A stretch of DNA of 17,599 nt from a bacterium (GTDB taxonomy: Bacteria; Hydrogenedentota; Hydrogenedentia; Hydrogenedentiales; SLHB01). The position numbers and the translations under genes are program-made. The notes beneath the pieces are model-generated. The model searched no databases. It was given only the letters and a program-made list of their open reading frames with translations, and was not told the DNA's origin. Every line of letters begins with the position of its first letter. The first letter of the stretch is position 1. The stretch is taken from assembly GCA_024231375.1 (NCBI GenBank), contig JAAEQP010000952.1, positions 1 through 17,599 on the forward strand. The letters are read 5' to 3'. Shown here one piece after another: positions 16,028 to 17,599 of this stretch.

Positions 16028-16927
16028 CTATTCGTCAGCCAACCGGGTCCGCACGTGTTTGGAGGCGGACTTCGTACTCGCCTGGTACGCGTTCACGCGC
16101 GCCACCCAGGTGGAGGTCAGGTCAAGGGGGCGAGGCGACCGCAGACTGGCGGACGGCATCACGTCCAGTTCGTCATACGCTTCCGTCGTGAGCGCCCGGT
16201 ACATGCTTCGGCTGTCGAGATCGACATCCTTGAGACCGGTGGACTGACGGATGCTGGGTGCCGTCCATCCCGGGCGCGGTTTCCGCGCGACCGCGGACTT
16301 GAGGGTCGGGTTGGTGCCGTATTCGTAGAGAATGACCGGGCCAAAGGCGCCCGTGCCTTTGTCCACCTCCACGAAGTAGAGGTCCGTGCCGCTCTCGTAA
16401 TCGTACAACGCGTCGAGCCAATCGAAGGGCAGGCCCTGTTCATAGTCGCTGGCGCCGAAGATACGGCCTTCCGAGAATCCGTCTTCGTAGCCGTCGCCCC
16501 AACCGCCGTTCATGTACTCGGCATGGGTGTCGAGGGCGAGGAAGGCCAGATAGTCCGGCCAGAAGGCGTTGTCGTACCCTTCGCTGAAGCCGATGATGAA
16601 GGCGTAGTGGTAGTCGACGAAATAGCCGTCGTTGTAGGCGTACCACACACCGTCCCAGTAGCCCGCGTCGAACAAGGGCGTTTCATAGTAGGGAATTTCG
16701 CTGTCGTCGTAGTAGACGGGCGACACGCCAAGCGTGTCGTACCCATCCCAGTATCCGTCCCAGTACCAGTCGTCGATGGCGAACCCCAGGTTGAAGCCCA
16801 GGTCGTACTCCGTCTGAGTGCCGGTACCGGTTCCGGTTCCGTCGGGGCAACCTGCCGCCGCGATCACCACGAACGCCAGAGCGGGCCAGGTCAGGAGTCC
16901 CATCGTGGAGTTGGATTTGTACATCAT
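16028..16927 (-). CDS. Tyr/Asp/Gly-rich lipoprotein of unknown function
   Basis: This encodes a 299-aa protein with a lipoprotein signal (hydrophobic core, then VIAAAGC, lipidated Cys at about C27) and a Gly/Thr linker. Residues about 40-160 carry many aromatic G-[FY]-x-x-G units, including GFNLGF, GYWDGY, GYWDGV, GFSEGY and GWGDGYEDGFSEG. This points to a repetitive, Tyr-rich surface domain. The C-terminal 100 residues are less ordered and contain Arg/Ser-rich segments. ATG 16927 is supported by AAAGGAG seven bases upstream. The gene begins 17 bases after the stop of the Ser/Arg repeat protein, so the two are probably co-transcribed. The unit ends at a strong terminator. I know no characterised family for it. 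The lipid anchor and aromatic repeats suggest an outer-surface role, which is inference. Confidence 0.75.
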   Translation of the reverse strand: MMYKSNSTMGLLTWPALAFVVIAAAGCPDGTGTGTGTQTEYDLGFNLGFAIDDWYWDGYWDGYDTLGVSPVYYDDSEIPYYETPLFDAGYWDGVWYAYNDGYFVDYHYAFIIGFSEGYDNAFWPDYLAFLALDTHAEYMNGGWGDGYEDGFSEGRIFGASDYEQGLPFDWLDALYDYESGTDLYFVEVDKGTGAFGPVILYEYGTNPTLKSAVARKPRPGWTAPSIRQSTGLKDVDLDSRSMYRALTTEAYDELDVMPSASLRSPRPLDLTSTWVARVNAYQASTKSASKHVRTRLADE

Positions 16928-16944
16928 GGCGGTTCTCCTTTCAG

Positions 16945-17599
16945 TTACCGCCGACGCCTGCTCGTCGAGCGGCTCGGCGTGGAGGACGAGGATCGGGAAG
17001 ATGACGGCGCGCTGGATGTCGTGGACCGGCTGGACCGGCTCACGCTCGGCGCGCTACGCGTCGCGGACCGCGATGAAGGCGTGGGCCGCGATGTTGACCG
17101 AGAGCTGACAGACGGCGACCGGCTCGGGGCCGGCGTGCTGGGCCGCGAGCTTACTGAAGGAGCCCGACTGGAAGTCGATGGTGTCGACCGCGTCGTCGAG
17201 CGCGACGACCGACTCGGAGAAGAGGACCGTGACGTCCGGCTCGGCGCGCTGCTTATCGATGGCCTTGAGGTCCGGCTCGTGCGGCTCGGACTGCTGCTCA
17301 CCGAAGGCCGCGAGGTCCGGCTCGTGCGGCTCGGACTGCTGCTCACCGAGGGTCGCGAGGTACGACTCGTGCGGCTCGGCGTACTAGTGACCGAGGGCCG
17401 CGAGGTGCGACTGGGGGTGCTGGTCACCGAGGGCCGCGAGGTGCGACTGGGGGTGCTGGTGACTGAGGGTCGCGTGGTGCGGCTTGTGCGACTAGGGGTA
17501 CTAGTCACCGAGGGCCGTGTCGTGCGGCTGGGGGTACTGGTCACCGAGGGCCGTGTCGTGCGGCTGGGGGTACTGGTCACCGAGGGCCGTGTCGTGCGG
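16945..17599 (-). CDS. Ser/Thr/Arg/Pro repeat protein (5' end beyond the window)
   Basis: The minus-strand frame is open from the window edge to a stop at 16945, giving about 217 residues of the C-terminal part. The first half is a tandem repeat of 12-residue units such as VTSTPSRTTRPS, with 15-residue variants carrying an extra RTS/SRT step. It decays into irregular Ser/Arg-rich sequence ending STSRRRR. The composition predicts a disordered, very basic protein. Between repeat copies the changes are Ser/Thr swaps or silent, which fits this frame. The lipoprotein gene begins 17 bases downstream with a good ribosome binding site. The true start and any N-terminal domain lie outside the window. 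The opposite strand is also open throughout, so the strand assignment is strong but not certain. Confidence 0.6.
   Translation of the reverse strand, partial: RTTRPSVTSTPSRTTRPSVTSTPSRTTRPSVTSTPSRTSRTTRPSVTSTPSRTSRPSVTSTPSRTSRPSVTSTPSRTSRTSRPSVSSSPSRTSRTSRPSVSSSPSRTSRTSRPSISSAPSRTSRSSSPSRSSRSTTRSTPSTSSRAPSVSSRPSTPAPSRSPSVSSRSTSRPTPSSRSATRSAPSVSRSSRSTTSSAPSSSRSSSSTPSRSTSRRRR
17230..17599. repeat. Tandem array of 36- and 45-bp units
   Basis: Units of 36 bp, some expanded to 45 bp by an extra 9 bases, are repeated at least eight times and run off the window edge. The last units near 17500-17599 are identical, and copies further left diverge. The array encodes the S/T/R/P repeats of the minus-strand protein. 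Variation sits mostly at third codon positions, as expected of an array that expands by slippage or unequal crossing-over under coding constraint. Confidence 0.85.

Overview
The window looks like GC-rich chromosome from a diderm bacterium with many secreted and surface proteins. Lipoprotein signals, BACON-domain exoproteases with membrane-anchor tails, and a type IV-like pseudopilin carrying the '[17 protein letters not shown]' C-terminal motif together suggest a Planctomycetes/Lentisphaerae/Hydrogenedentes-type lineage. That placement is an inference from protein style. There is no rRNA or other marker here to prove it, and I see no tRNA, rRNA, CRISPR array or insertion sequence.

Layout. Positions 1-27 hold the last codons of a plus-strand gene, followed by a bidirectional hairpin terminator. 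Positions 106-10009 hold two very large minus-strand genes for secreted proteases of unrelated families: a gingipain-like C25 cysteine peptidase (2087 aa) and a kexin-like S8 serine peptidase with a P-domain (1151 aa). Both carry the same tail of BACON repeats, one Fn3-like domain, a C-terminal hydrophobic helix and an Arg cluster. The C25 gene has its own candidate promoter with an overlapping inverted repeat. Half of that repeat recurs upstream of the pseudopilin gene.

A 635-bp intergenic region (10010-10644) separates the S8 gene from a divergent pseudopilin (10645-11658), which ends at a textbook terminator. It contains several hairpins, a possible gene remnant and a structured leader. 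An AT-rich stretch with a TTGACA-17-TATATA promoter then drives a tight three-gene operon (11947-13779). Its products are a DUF2089-type zinc-ribbon/HTH protein, a five-helix Yip1-like membrane protein with a DUF3887-like domain, and a small two-helix membrane protein with a PH-like tail.

On the minus strand follow a PilT-family ATPase with an unusual N-terminal extension of about 190 residues (15782-14118) and a small lipoprotein (13994-13797). Further right is a two-gene minus-strand unit: a Ser/Thr/Arg/Pro repeat protein that enters from beyond the window, and a Tyr/Gly/Asp-rich lipoprotein ending at a strong terminator. The secreted proteases, pseudopilin and PilT-like ATPase fit a common theme of envelope and surface biology, but only the neighbourhood links them.
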